Shown: piece by piece, positions 31,832-41,328 of the stretch
Layout: each line of letters opens with the position of its first letter
Numbering within the stretch: the first letter of the stretch is position 1
DNA from: JAJFFW01 sp038531315
GTDB lineage: Bacteria; Pseudomonadota; Alphaproteobacteria; Caulobacterales; Parvularculaceae
DNA: 64,000 bases
Direction of reading: 5' to 3'
Assembly (NCBI GenBank): GCA_038531315.1
Contig: JBCBBT010000007.1
Location: forward strand, 1-64,000
The notes under the pieces: model-generated
Database searches by the model: none
The model's input: only the letters and a program-made list of their open reading frames with translations
What the model was told of the DNA's origin: nothing
Translations under genes and position numbers: made by a program

Positions 31832-34483
31832 ATGAATTTTGAAAATTACACCGATCGCGCGAAAGGGTTTATCCAGACCGCGCAGGGCGGCGCACTGGCC
31901 GCCAGCCATCAACAGTTTAAGCCGGAACACGTGCTCAAAGCATTGCTGGACGACCCGGAAGGGCTCGCCGCCAACCTTATTCGCAGCGCAGGCGGCGATC
32001 CCGCCGCTGCTCTTGAGCAAACCGAAACCGCCTTGGGCAAAACGCCGAAAGTCGACGGCGGCTCCGGGCAACTTTATATGGCGGCGGATCTCGCGAAGGT
32101 TTTCGCCCGCGCAGACAAGTTGGCGGAAAAAGCGGGCGACAGCTTCGTATCGGCCGAACGGCTGTTGACCGCACTCGCGGAGGAAGAATCCGCTGAGACA
32201 GCCACAATCTTAAAGAATGCCGGCCTCACGCCCGCCGGCTTACGTGAAGCCGTTAACCAGCTGAGGAAGGGCCGCACCGCTGATAGCGCTTCGGCTGAAC
32301 AAGCTTACGATGCGCTCAAGCGCTACGCGCGCGACCTGACCGATGCGGCGCGGGGCGGTAAGCTCGATCCGGTTATCGGGCGCGATGAGGAAATCCGCCG
32401 CACCATGCAGGTTCTCTCGCGAAGGACCAAAAACAATCCAGTGCTGATTGGCGAGCCCGGAGTCGGTAAGACCGCGATTGCGGAAGGCCTCGCTCTGCGC
32501 ATTGTTAATGGCGATGTGCCTGAAAGTCTGCGCGATAAAAAACTTCTGGCGCTCGACATGGGATCGTTAATCGCCGGCGCGAAGTATCGCGGCGAGTTCG
32601 AGGAACGGCTGAAGGCTGTTCTCTCGGAAGTCACCAGCGCAAATGGCGAGATCATTCTGTTTATTGACGAAATGCATACGCTTGTCGGCGCCGGAAAAAC
32701 CGACGGCGCGATGGACGCGTCAAACCTTTTGAAGCCTGCTCTTTCGCGCGGGGAGCTTCACTGCGTGGGTGCGACAACGCTCGATGAGTATCGCAAGTAT
32801 GTCGAGAAAGATGCAGCGCTAGCGCGTCGGTTTCAGGCGGTCTTCATCAACGAGCCGACGGTTGAAGATACAGTGTCGATCCTTCGCGGCCTGAAAGAAA
32901 AATACGAACTTCACCACGGGGTTCGCATTTCAGATACCGCAATCGTCTCTGCGGCGAGCTTGTCGCACCGTTACATTACCGACCGGTTTTTGCCGGACAA
33001 GGCGATCGACCTCGTGGACGAAGCGGCTTCGCGATTGCGCATGGCGGTTGACTCAAAGCCGGAAGAACTCGACGAGCTGGACCGGCGGATAATTCAAATG
33101 AAGATTGAACGCGAAGCACTGAAGAAAGAAGATGACGAGGCTTCGCGCGAACGGCTTGCAACCCTTGAAAGCGAGCTCGCTGACCTTGAGGAGCGATCAA
33201 ACGAGTTGACGGCGCGTTGGCGTCAGGAAAAGGAAAGTCTCGCCTCTGCAACCAAGGTCAAGGAAGAACTTGACGCGGCCCGCCAGGCGTTGGCTGAAGC
33301 CGAACGGCGCGGCGACCTCGCGGGGGCGTCAGAGATTAAATATGGGCAATTGCCTGAGCTGGAAAAGCGCCTTAGGGCCGCTGAGGAAAACGGCAATAGC
33401 GGCGATCTCGTCCAGGAGGTCGTCGACGCCGAACACATTGCGAGCGTCGTTTCCCGTTGGACGGGCGTTCCCGTCGATAAGATGCTGGAAGGCGAGAAAG
33501 AAAAACTTCTTCGCATGGAAGAAGCGCTTGCGGGGCGCGTTGTCGGTCAGGCTGAGGCCGTCGAAGCTGTCTCATCGGCTGTACGCCGCGCGCGCGCGGG
33601 CCTTCAGGATCCGAACCGGCCCATGGGTTCATTTCTCTTTCTCGGGCCCACCGGTGTTGGCAAGACAGAATTAACGAAGGCCCTCGCAGCTTTCTTATTC
33701 GACGACGATACGGCGATTGCGCGTATCGACATGTCGGAGTTTATGGAGAAGCACTCTGTTGCCAGATTAATCGGCGCGCCGCCGGGGTATGTCGGTTATG
33801 AAGAGGGCGGCGTTCTCACAGAAAAAGTCCGCCGTCGCCCCTACCAGATCATACTTTTTGATGAAGTTGAAAAAGCGCACCCTGACGTTTTTAATGTCTT
33901 GTTGCAGGTCCTCGACGACGGTCGCCTGACTGACGGGCAGGGCCGCACGGTCGATTTCAAAAACACGTTGATCATCCTGACGTCGAATCTCGGCGCAGAA
34001 CATCTCGCTTCGCAGCCCGAAGGACAGGACTCCGAGGCGGTGCGCCCGCAAGTCATGGAAGCGGTTCGTCAACGCTTTCGACCGGAATTTCTCAATCGGC
34101 TAGACGAGACCATCCTGTTTCATCGCCTGACACGGGCGAATATGGACGCGATCGTCACGATCCAGATCAAACGTCTCGAGGCGCTGCTCGCCGAGAAGAA
34201 GATCACGATAACGCTTGATGACAGGGCGCGCACCTGGCTAGGCGACGCTGGATTTGATCCAGTTTACGGCGCGCGGCCGCTGAAGCGCGTGATCCAGAAA
34301 AAACTGCAGGACCCGCTTGCCGAGCGCCTGCTTGCCGGGGAAATCAAGGATGGCGATGCGCTCGCGATTTCCGCCGAGCCAGAGGGGCTTACGATCAACG
34401 GATTGCCGGCCGAGAAACGCAAGTTGTCTTCGTATGCGGACAACAATCCTAATGAACGCCCGCATGGTGCGTTGCTGAATTAG
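31832..34483 (+). CDS. clpB: ATP-dependent disaggregase ClpB
   Basis: This Hsp100 chaperone rescues aggregated proteins together with DnaK. The 883 residues show the N-terminal Clp repeats (1-150), first AAA+ module with Walker A GEPGVGKT at 207-214, the coiled-coil M domain (about 400-530, rich in Glu and Lys), and second AAA+ with GPTGVGKT at 605-612, ending in the ClpB C-terminal domain. Both Walker B segments (LFIDEMHT and ILFDEVEKA) are intact. The tail is about 20 residues longer than in E. coli. A sigma-32-like promoter is upstream, and a 71-codon gene follows after nine bases. Confidence 0.97.
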   Translation: MNFENYTDRAKGFIQTAQGGALAASHQQFKPEHVLKALLDDPEGLAANLIRSAGGDPAAALEQTETALGKTPKVDGGSGQLYMAADLAKVFARADKLAEKAGDSFVSAERLLTALAEEESAETATILKNAGLTPAGLREAVNQLRKGRTADSASAEQAYDALKRYARDLTDAARGGKLDPVIGRDEEIRRTMQVLSRRTKNNPVLIGEPGVGKTAIAEGLALRIVNGDVPESLRDKKLLALDMGSLIAGAKYRGEFEERLKAVLSEVTSANGEIILFIDEMHTLVGAGKTDGAMDASNLLKPALSRGELHCVGATTLDEYRKYVEKDAALARRFQAVFINEPTVEDTVSILRGLKEKYELHHGVRISDTAIVSAASLSHRYITDRFLPDKAIDLVDEAASRLRMAVDSKPEELDELDRRIIQMKIEREALKKEDDEASRERLATLESELADLEERSNELTARWRQEKESLASATKVKEELDAARQALAEAERRGDLAGASEIKYGQLPELEKRLRAAEENGNSGDLVQEVVDAEHIASVVSRWTGVPVDKMLEGEKEKLLRMEEALAGRVVGQAEAVEAVSSAVRRARAGLQDPNRPMGSFLFLGPTGVGKTELTKALAAFLFDDDTAIARIDMSEFMEKHSVARLIGAPPGYVGYEEGGVLTEKVRRRPYQIILFDEVEKAHPDVFNVLLQVLDDGRLTDGQGRTVDFKNTLIILTSNLGAEHLASQPEGQDSEAVRPQVMEAVRQRFRPEFLNRLDETILFHRLTRANMDAIVTIQIKRLEALLAEKKITITLDDRARTWLGDAGFDPVYGARPLKRVIQKKLQDPLAERLLAGEIKDGDALAISAEPEGLTINGLPAEKRKLSSYADNNPNERPHGALLN

Positions 34484-34491
34484 AGGACGCC

Positions 34492-34707
34492 ATGACAGCA
34501 AGCGACGGCAAAAGTTGGTCGCCTGATACGGACGCAGCACTAAAAGCGCTCATTAGGCAGACAATTGAGGACGCTGGCGACCTAAAGCCGGATGCGTTGC
34601 CGCATCGGGTTCGCGAACGCCTGAAGGGTAGGGTGACGGGCGATATCGATCTCGACGTCTATATCAGAGCGGTCATGGAAGATATAAAAAAAGAACGTCG
34701 CCGGTAG
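34492..34707 (+). CDS. Small charged protein downstream of clpB
   Basis: A 71-residue protein starts eight bases after clpB, with GAGG before its ATG. It is helical and charged, with a Lys/Arg-rich end (DIKKERRR) and a middle part reading LPHRVRERLKGRVTGDIDLDVYI. No signal peptide or membrane segment is visible. I do not recognise a family. Its position implies co-expression with clpB under heat shock; a role beyond that cannot be inferred. It ends 21 bases from the convergent peptidase gene. Confidence 0.65.
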   Translation: MTASDGKSWSPDTDAALKALIRQTIEDAGDLKPDALPHRVRERLKGRVTGDIDLDVYIRAVMEDIKKERRR

Positions 34708-34728
34708 CCTTAGAGAAAGTCGATTTGG

Positions 34729-36603
34729 TTATAGAGCATCGCCAACGCCGCCGGCGACCTCGTCGTGCGCCAGAACGCCAGACGAGCCTTTCTCGGGCGT
34801 TCTTGAATTATCGATCTCGTCACGGATTTTTTTGAACGCCGTAAAGTCGCCGCCCTTAAGCTTCACGCCGGTTGCGATCTTCAAGCGCTGTGGATTGACG
34901 GCGCGCCCTTTGTGGTGAACCTCGTAATGAAGATGCGGCCCGGTCGAGCGGCCCGTCGTCCCGACATAACCAATGACATCGCCTTGACGAACGCGTTTGC
35001 CGGCGCGAATGCCTTTTCTAAATCCATTGAGGTGCGCGTATGCGGTTTTGTAGCCGTTCGCGTGCCGTATGCGGATGTAATTGCCGAAGCTGCCGAAACG
35101 GTTGGCGCGCTCAACAACGCCGTCCCCAGCGGCGTAAATCGGCGTACCGCGCCGCGCGGCGAAATCGACGCCCTTATGCGCTTTGCGATAACCCAGAATT
35201 GGGTGCTTGCGCGTGCCAAAGCCGGACGAAAGCCGCGCCCCGTCGATCGGCGTTTTCATCAAAAGCCGCCTGGCGCTTTGTCCGGCGCGGTCGAAATAGT
35301 CAACGCGTCCATCATCTTGCGCGAACCGGTAGTACCCTTTTTCCTTGTTTTTTCCGCGCCAGTTCATCCGGCCGTAAAGAATGTCGCCTGAACCAATCAA
35401 AACGCCTTCGTCATCGTAGAGTAGTTCAAAAATCGCCTCGAACTCGTCGCCGCCGAAAATATCGCGTTGGAAATCGATGTCATAAGCGAACATGTTCGCC
35501 AGCTTTGCAACAACAGAGTCTGGCGCGCCCGCACGCTTTGCTGAGAGAAACAGGCTGCCGTCGATCCTTCCATTAATTGCCGCGAGGCGCGTAGTAATCG
35601 GTACAGTGATTTTTTCCGCCTCAATGGCCCCGCCGGGCGCGCGCGCGAGCTCAATCCGGCTTTCCGAATCGGGGCGAAACTTCAACGCAAGCAAATGCTG
35701 GTCGTAGTCGGCGGTCTCGCTGACGTCCTGGAAAAGCGTCTTACTCGCAACGCCAGTCGTGATCGTAAAGAGCTGACCCGGCCGAAGGCGGCGCAGGCTT
35801 TGATGTTGGCCGAACGCTGCCGCTGCGCTGTTGCGATCGTTTGCGTTAACGCCGGCGCGTTTTAAAACGTCAACAAAGGTTTCGCCTCGTTTCATAGACA
35901 CAGTAATTTCGCGCGGCGCCGCATCAATATCCGTCGCCAGAGCAACCGCAAGCGGCGGCGGCGGGATCCGCGTCGGTTTCATGTCACTTTCAAAGAACAC
36001 AGGCGTTTGGTGGGTCGTGTTTGGCGTGAGGGTTTTCTGGGCGAGGCGTTGCGGCCTTGCCTTGGGATTTGCCGTGTTTAGCTGCGCCGTTTTTGGCGCC
36101 GCCGGTTTTGCTGCACGGGACCCGACCGGGGCTTGTTGTATCCGTCTTGGATTTAGGCGCGGGGCAAATCCGTTTTGAACCGTCGTATCGGTTGGTTGCC
36201 GGCGCGCGTCGCCGCCAAGGTGCGGTTTCAGTCGAGGGCCCCAACGACTTACGACGTTTGCGGAGGAATTTTTCTCCAGCGCAGGGAATTTGCTATCAGT
36301 CCGAGCGGCGGCTGCAACCTTGACGGGTCTTGGATTGCGCGGCTGAGAATTCGCTTCAAGAGATCTCGCGGATTGCGTCGCCGCATCTGCGTTGGCCGTC
36401 GCTGACGGCGCGCCATTGCCCGCGAGGTGCGCTTGCGGAAGGTTGGCGAGGAAGATCGCCCCAATTCCCATGAGGACAACAGCGACCACAACGCCAGCTG
36501 TCGCGGAAGCCGCGCCGCTTGAATGCGCGGGCTGGGCAAAGCCGGCCTCCCATTCTGACTGGGTCCATTCCGGTTGCGCTGTCTCGTGCGGCTCGCGGTT
36601 CAT
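34729..36603 (-). CDS. M23-family peptidoglycan endopeptidase, membrane-anchored
   Basis: This 624-residue protein has one transmembrane helix near the N-terminus (about 37-57, GVVVAVVLMGIGAIF), a long Pro/Ala/Gln-rich linker (about 60-215), a LysM/OapA-like region (VSMKRGETFVDVLKRAGV...LRPGQLF) and a C-terminal M23 domain. The zinc site is visible as HKGVDFAARRG and GPHLHYEVHHKG. It resembles MepM-type enzymes that cut peptide cross-links during wall growth. The ATG at 36603 is preferred over a GTG five codons upstream. The 261-base divergent gap to ydbH contains a TTGAATT/AATTCAA inverted repeat (36626-36654). Confidence 0.9.
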   Translation of the reverse strand: MNREPHETAQPEWTQSEWEAGFAQPAHSSGAASATAGVVVAVVLMGIGAIFLANLPQAHLAGNGAPSATANADAATQSARSLEANSQPRNPRPVKVAAAARTDSKFPALEKNSSANVVSRWGPRLKPHLGGDARRQPTDTTVQNGFAPRLNPRRIQQAPVGSRAAKPAAPKTAQLNTANPKARPQRLAQKTLTPNTTHQTPVFFESDMKPTRIPPPPLAVALATDIDAAPREITVSMKRGETFVDVLKRAGVNANDRNSAAAAFGQHQSLRRLRPGQLFTITTGVASKTLFQDVSETADYDQHLLALKFRPDSESRIELARAPGGAIEAEKITVPITTRLAAINGRIDGSLFLSAKRAGAPDSVVAKLANMFAYDIDFQRDIFGGDEFEAIFELLYDDEGVLIGSGDILYGRMNWRGKNKEKGYYRFAQDDGRVDYFDRAGQSARRLLMKTPIDGARLSSGFGTRKHPILGYRKAHKGVDFAARRGTPIYAAGDGVVERANRFGSFGNYIRIRHANGYKTAYAHLNGFRKGIRAGKRVRQGDVIGYVGTTGRSTGPHLHYEVHHKGRAVNPQRLKIATGVKLKGGDFTAFKKIRDEIDNSRTPEKGSSGVLAHDEVAGGVGDAL

Positions 36604-36864
36604 GATGTCGTACGCCACCTTGTCCTTGAATTCTATTTTTTGCTTTCAATTCAATAGGATAAATTAGTTTCGCGGATCGTTCCCGATTGCGCGCCAAGCG
36701 TTTCGTGGGCCCAGCGGGCGAACCACTGACACATGGCACGGCTCACCATTTTGCGCAATTATCGGACCAAACCCTGTCGATTTTTTGACGCTCATTCCGG
36801 ATTTGGGGCATTCTATGACCATAAGGTTAATCTCTCAGGGTCACGGGGCAAAAAAAGGGGGCTC

Positions 36865-39792
36865 ATGAGCGTTTTATTGCGGGTCCTGCTGACGGCGCTG
36901 ATCATCTTCGCCGTCATCGCTGCCGGCGCTTATCTGTCGCGCGAAGCTTTGCTCGGATTTGCGGCGAGGCAGGCGTTGGCGCGCGTTGGCTTTGAGAACC
37001 CGCAATTGCGTGTTGAGGAACTGACGCTCCAACGCGTGTCGTTGCGTGAGTTGCGCGCCGGGCCCAAAGAGGCGGCGCCGGCTCTCTCCGTCGAAGCGAT
37101 CGATGTGACATTTAGTTGGCGCAGGCTTTTGCAGGAGCGCCGCGTTGACGCCATTTCAGTGGGCCCCGCGAGGATTATCGTAAATGCGCCGAATAGCGGG
37201 CCCATTAGAATTGCTGGATTATCCATTACCGAAGAAAGACGCGCTGACGGAAACCGCGGCTCCCCGCTAGCGTTACCGTTCGAACAGGCTCGGCTGCGCG
37301 ACGTCATGATTAAGATGAATAGTGACGGGGGCGCTGCCGAGTTGCATGTGAATGCCGACCTCAACAGCGAGGCCGGCGGGAAGATTACCGCGTCGCTTGC
37401 TGCTGATCAGTTTCGCCTCGGCGACCTCGACTTTGGAACTGTCGACGGGGCTGCGACGGTCGATCTCGCAGAAGACGGCGCCTTCGCCATCCGGGCCAGC
37501 GGCGCCGGCGCTGCGGCTATGACGCTAAATGATCGCCAGACCGATATTCGCGCGATAGACGCTTCATTTTCAGCGACTGGCGCATCGTGGCGCGATCTGG
37601 CCTCCAATGGCGTCGCCGGCGCAACAGGCAAAGCGTCTGTTGTGGCGTCATTGAACGGTATCGGTCTCGATGCTGATACGTTTGCTGAAGTCTTTTCATA
37701 CGCCGGGGAAAGCGCTGATATTGGAGCGCCTTTGGAAACCGCCGACGCAAATCTCAGCTTTGACATTGAGTTTGATGGCGGCGCGGTCACGGTTTCATCG
37801 AAGTCCGAAGACGCGATGTCGATCGCGTCCAATCGCGGCGACATCCTAGCGATTGCGTCCAGAACAGCGGGAAAGCCCCTTCTGATTGCTTCCAAGGACG
37901 GCCTCGTCGGACAAGCGCAGATCGAATTTGACGGACCCGCTTTTGCGGGGACGTCAGCAGTCAACTTCAACAAGCGAACAAACGAGCCGCTCAGGTTTGC
38001 GCTCGGCGCAACGTCCGACCGTATGCAGTTCTCAAAGGATGATTATCGCGCCCGCTTTTCCTCCTTGTCGTTGATTGCTTCCGGCCAGTTTGGCGCCGAA
38101 ATGTTGAGGAGCAATCTTTGGGTGGCGACAAACGCGGATGAAATCCGTATCGGTCGTATGTCTCTGACGGAAATGCCGTTCAATACGCAATTGTCGCTGG
38201 AGGCCGATCTCAACTCGAATTCAATAGTCGTTCGCCAGCCGACCCGCGATGCGGGTTTTGCGTTCATCCGTCCCGGATGCCTCGCCATTGATGCAGGCGC
38301 AATGACGATCGAAAGCGAGGACCTTAGAGCCAAAGTTCGCGAAGCAAATTTTTGCGCGCGTGAAGGCGCGCCGCTTCTGACGGCGACATTCGGTCCAAAC
38401 CCTACCGTCGAAGTCGTCGGCTCATTGTTTGCCGAACGCGCCGAGTACGCGCTCGGTGAAACAAGTCTGAAGGGCGCGCCGCCTCGCTTTGATATTGATC
38501 TTTCCTATGACCCGACAACCCACCGTACGGTGGCGAATAGTGCGTTTAGCGGCGGCAATGTCATAATTAATGGCGCGCTGCGCGGGTCGGATGCGACAGG
38601 CAATATCCGGGCCGAATTGTTGCAACAGTCGCTAAAGGCGTCATTTACTGTAAGCGATGTGAAATTTTCTCAGGTTGCGGAAATTCCGCAGCTTGCAACA
38701 TTAAGGGCCCGCGCCGCCGGCAAGCTTGAGAACGACGTCATCATCGCTCAGTATTCCGTGCAAAGCCCGACGGGGGCTGCGCTTGGCGGCGGTGAATTTC
38801 GCCATGAGGTCAAGACCGGCGTCGGGCAAGCCTCGTATCTTTCACGAAGACTTGAGTTTTCGCCGGACAGCCTTGAGCCTGCTTCAGTTGTTCTTGCGCT
38901 GACCGGCATCATTTCTGAAGCGACAGGCGCTGCGGAAGTCGCCTCCAATATTCAGTGGACGAAGGAAGCGCTCAATTCAAATGCGACGATCGCGCTGGAC
39001 AACGTCAGTTTTCGTGGCCCTGGCGTTGCCGTATCGCAAACGCGAAACGTCGCCGGCGACATCGCTCTTCAGAATTTATTGCCAGTCAAAAGCAAGGGTG
39101 CGCAGACGATAAAAATCGGCGCGATGGAAATCGGTGCGCTGATCCTGGAGAACGGTGTTGTCGAGTTCAGTATGCCGGGCGACGATACGCTCGAGGTCAT
39201 CAAAGCGGAGTTTCCCTGGTATGGCGGGCGGATCGGCGCTTATGACTCGGCTGCGGGCTTTACCGGCGAGACTGCGCGCACGCTGCTGCGCGCTGAGGAT
39301 GTTGATCTCGCCGCCATGCTGGCCAGTCTGGAGATTGATGGGCTTTCCGGGGAGGGGCGCGTTGAAGGCTCGTTGCCGCTCATAATCGAAAACGGTCGCG
39401 CGAGGATTGAAGACGGGCGTATGGTCGCCGTTGGGCCCGGCGTTATCCGATACACCGGCGACGCGACGAGCGCTGCGGCGACTGTCAATGAGCAAACAAA
39501 AGTCGCTTTCGGCGTTTTGAGCAATTTAAACTTTGAGACGCTAACCGCTGAGATTGACGGCCCCCTCGACGGGGCTCTTCAATTCAGGCTTCTGTTTGAG
39601 GGAACGAACGAAATTCCGCTGACCGACGCGCGTCTTGATGATCGGGTCGTGGCGCCGGTGATCTATCGCATCAATCTCGAGGCGCCCCTGTTGTCGATTA
39701 TCAACAACGCCCGCAACACAAGCGATCCGGGCTTTTTGCTCAATCGGGCGCGGGACATTCAGGTTGAAGGCGAGAAAATTGAGGTGAATTAA
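36865..39792 (+). CDS. ydbH: YdbH-family AsmA-like envelope lipid-transport protein
   Basis: A 975-residue protein with one N-terminal transmembrane helix (about 4-25) and a very long beta-rich periplasmic part made of repeating strand segments, as in AsmA-like bridge proteins. The C-terminal region (LDGALQFRLLFEGTNEIPL and APLLSIINNARN) carries the YdbH-type end. In E. coli YdbH is one of three redundant proteins (with TamB and YhdP) that move phospholipid to the outer membrane. The next two genes encode YnbE and YdbL, which confirms the assignment. The ATG at 36865 directly precedes the helix; an upstream frame extension of 44 codons is unlikely. Confidence 0.88.
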   Translation: MSVLLRVLLTALIIFAVIAAGAYLSREALLGFAARQALARVGFENPQLRVEELTLQRVSLRELRAGPKEAAPALSVEAIDVTFSWRRLLQERRVDAISVGPARIIVNAPNSGPIRIAGLSITEERRADGNRGSPLALPFEQARLRDVMIKMNSDGGAAELHVNADLNSEAGGKITASLAADQFRLGDLDFGTVDGAATVDLAEDGAFAIRASGAGAAAMTLNDRQTDIRAIDASFSATGASWRDLASNGVAGATGKASVVASLNGIGLDADTFAEVFSYAGESADIGAPLETADANLSFDIEFDGGAVTVSSKSEDAMSIASNRGDILAIASRTAGKPLLIASKDGLVGQAQIEFDGPAFAGTSAVNFNKRTNEPLRFALGATSDRMQFSKDDYRARFSSLSLIASGQFGAEMLRSNLWVATNADEIRIGRMSLTEMPFNTQLSLEADLNSNSIVVRQPTRDAGFAFIRPGCLAIDAGAMTIESEDLRAKVREANFCAREGAPLLTATFGPNPTVEVVGSLFAERAEYALGETSLKGAPPRFDIDLSYDPTTHRTVANSAFSGGNVIINGALRGSDATGNIRAELLQQSLKASFTVSDVKFSQVAEIPQLATLRARAAGKLENDVIIAQYSVQSPTGAALGGGEFRHEVKTGVGQASYLSRRLEFSPDSLEPASVVLALTGIISEATGAAEVASNIQWTKEALNSNATIALDNVSFRGPGVAVSQTRNVAGDIALQNLLPVKSKGAQTIKIGAMEIGALILENGVVEFSMPGDDTLEVIKAEFPWYGGRIGAYDSAAGFTGETARTLLRAEDVDLAAMLASLEIDGLSGEGRVEGSLPLIIENGRARIEDGRMVAVGPGVIRYTGDATSAAATVNEQTKVAFGVLSNLNFETLTAEIDGPLDGALQFRLLFEGTNEIPLTDARLDDRVVAPVIYRINLEAPLLSIINNARNTSDPGFLLNRARDIQVEGEKIEVN

Positions 39793-39871
39793 GGCGGCGC
39801 TCTCAAAAAAAGCCGTTTTTTTGTCAAATCAAACTGGGATATAAGACCCATAGGGTGATCAAGGGGCTCAA

Positions 39872-40078
39872 ATGAATAAAGCTGAAATCAGAAAAGCTTT
39901 TTTGCTAAACCTTTGCGGCCTGTCGATGGCCGTTTCTGTCGGTTGCGCGACGGTCAAGGTGGAGGCGCCGGACAAGCCGATTGAGATCAATCTCAACGTC
40001 AAAATCGAACAGGAAGTCCGCATTAAGCTAGATCGGGAAATCGAAGACCTGATCGAGAACAATCCGGATATTTTCTAG
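39872..40078 (+). CDS. ynbE: YnbE-family outer-membrane lipoprotein
   Basis: A 68-residue lipoprotein: hydrophobic signal to about residue 24, lipobox ending at Cys25 (VSVGC), then the short mature part VKVEAPDKPIEINLNVKIEQ, a single exposed beta-strand-like segment, and an acidic helix ending in NNPDIF. In E. coli YnbE is the outer-membrane partner of YdbH. It lies 79 bases after ydbH and 37 bases before ydbL. The size and order match the E. coli ydbH-ynbE-ydbL operon. Confidence 0.88.
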   Translation: MNKAEIRKAFLLNLCGLSMAVSVGCATVKVEAPDKPIEINLNVKIEQEVRIKLDREIEDLIENNPDIF

Positions 40079-40115
40079 CGCTATCGCGGCGACGATCTGG
40101 TTAGGAGACCAGCAA

Positions 40116-40478
40116 ATGAAAATGAACACAACGATCATTGCGGCGGTCGCCGCACTCACGGCGGCGGGCATGACGGTCGCAACGTCGCCTGTTAGCGCCG
40201 CCAGCGCCGCCATCGAGTCGGCCAAATCACAATGCGTGGTCGGAGAGCGCAATGACGGCTATCTCGGCGTCGTGCCTGGTGAGACTGCCGCAGCCGACTT
40301 GTTGCGGGAAATCCGTCGCGTCAATCAGGAACGCAAAGCCGCCTATGAACGCCTGGCCGAACGAAACGGCGTGAGCGTCGCAGTCGCCGCAGCTCTTACG
40401 GCTGAACGGCTGATCAATTCCGCAAAATCCGGCGAATGCGTACAAGACGCCTCTGGCGATTGGATTAAAAAAGCCTGA
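40116..40478 (+). CDS. ydbL: YdbL-family periplasmic protein (DUF1318)
   Basis: A 120-residue secreted protein with a Sec signal (about 1-28, ending near SPVSAASA) and the DUF1318 core: SQCVVGERNDGYLGVV, LLREIRRVNQERKAAYERLAE and the final SGECVQDASGDWIKK. The two cysteines (about 39 and 109) can form a periplasmic disulfide. YdbL is thought to assist the YdbH-YnbE lipid-transport bridge. GGAG lies upstream of the ATG. It is the third gene of the operon and precedes chpT by 70 bases. Confidence 0.88.
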   Translation: MKMNTTIIAAVAALTAAGMTVATSPVSAASAAIESAKSQCVVGERNDGYLGVVPGETAAADLLREIRRVNQERKAAYERLAERNGVSVAVAAALTAERLINSAKSGECVQDASGDWIKKA

Positions 40479-40548
40479 GGCGCGACAGAACTCTGGCGGC
40501 AAGCCATCGAATCACCGCATGGCGATCTTCGTAAATATCGGGATCGTC

Positions 40549-41238
40549 ATGGCTGAAAACTCTGTGCAATCGCAACAACTTGACCCGTCCGAGCTAAAAG
40601 GTCACCCAACGATCGACCCGGGCTCGCTTGACGCGCCGACACTCTCGGCGCTGCTGGCCTCGCGTTTGTGTCATGACTTGATCAATCCTGTCGGCGCGCT
40701 CGGGTCTGGCCTCGAAGTCCTTGACGAGGACGGCGTCGATGAAGGCATGCGCGACGCCGCTCTCGAATTGATCCGCACTGGCGGCGCTAAATCAATCAGT
40801 CTCCTGAAATATGCGCGTCTCGCCTATGGCGCATCCGGGGGGCGCGGCGTTGAGATTCCCATGGAGGAAGCCGGCGAGATTTTATCTGATCTCTATCAAT
40901 GGTCGAAAGCCGATTTGGTCTGGTCGGCGCCTGCGGGTCAGGAGCCGAAAGATATCGCAAAGTCAGTTATGATCCTGACGCACTACGCCAGCGAATGTGT
41001 CCCGAGGGGCGGGACGGTGACGGTTGAAAAAGGCGATCGCGAGTATCGCATCGAAGCCGACGGGAAGCGTGCGCTGCTGCAAGATGATCTCACAGCCGCC
41101 CTCAAGGGCGACAGTAACGAAATCAAGCCGAAATTCGCTCCAGCTTACTTGGTGGGTCTTTTGATGCGTGGTGTTGGCGGTTCGGCGTCGGTTGGCCGGG
41201 TTTGCGATGAAAAAATTGCCTTCAGCGTGCGATTTTAA
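40549..41238 (+). CDS. chpT: Histidine phosphotransferase ChpT
   Basis: ChpT passes phosphate from the hybrid kinase CckA to CtrA and CpdR, the central relay of the alphaproteobacterial cell cycle. The 229-residue protein has the phospho-accepting His in LLASRLCHDLINPVGALGSG (about residue 45), a helical hairpin, and a degenerate GHKL-like C-terminal domain (from about 95) without ATP-binding motifs, as in ChpT. The ATG at 40549 is favoured because homologues begin shortly before the His domain; 40519 is a possible alternative. A receiver-only response regulator is encoded downstream. Confidence 0.9.
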   Translation: MAENSVQSQQLDPSELKGHPTIDPGSLDAPTLSALLASRLCHDLINPVGALGSGLEVLDEDGVDEGMRDAALELIRTGGAKSISLLKYARLAYGASGGRGVEIPMEEAGEILSDLYQWSKADLVWSAPAGQEPKDIAKSVMILTHYASECVPRGGTVTVEKGDREYRIEADGKRALLQDDLTAALKGDSNEIKPKFAPAYLVGLLMRGVGGSASVGRVCDEKIAFSVRF

Positions 41239-41258
41239 GTCCTGCGCCGGCTCATTCA

Positions 41259-41273
41259 TTAATAGAATTAACC
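41259..41273 (+). promoter_or_regulatory. TTAA-N5-TTAACC pair before the receiver gene
   Basis: Two TTAA half-sites spaced by five bases, the second in a TTAACC context, lie about 55 bases before the response regulator start. The spacing is two bases short of the CtrA consensus, so binding is uncertain. The link to the ChpT-CtrA pathway makes it worth noting. Confidence 0.3.
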
Positions 41274-41328
41274 AAAGTCTAACCTGACGCCTTCAGACTT
41301 GGCCTGAAAAGAACCAAGGATTAAGGCT

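Noticed and set aside
39793..39830. Intrinsic terminator after ydbH (CGGC/GCCG with seven Ts)
   Set aside because: The stem has only four pairs with a 13-base loop, and ynbE and ydbL follow closely, so termination there is unlikely.
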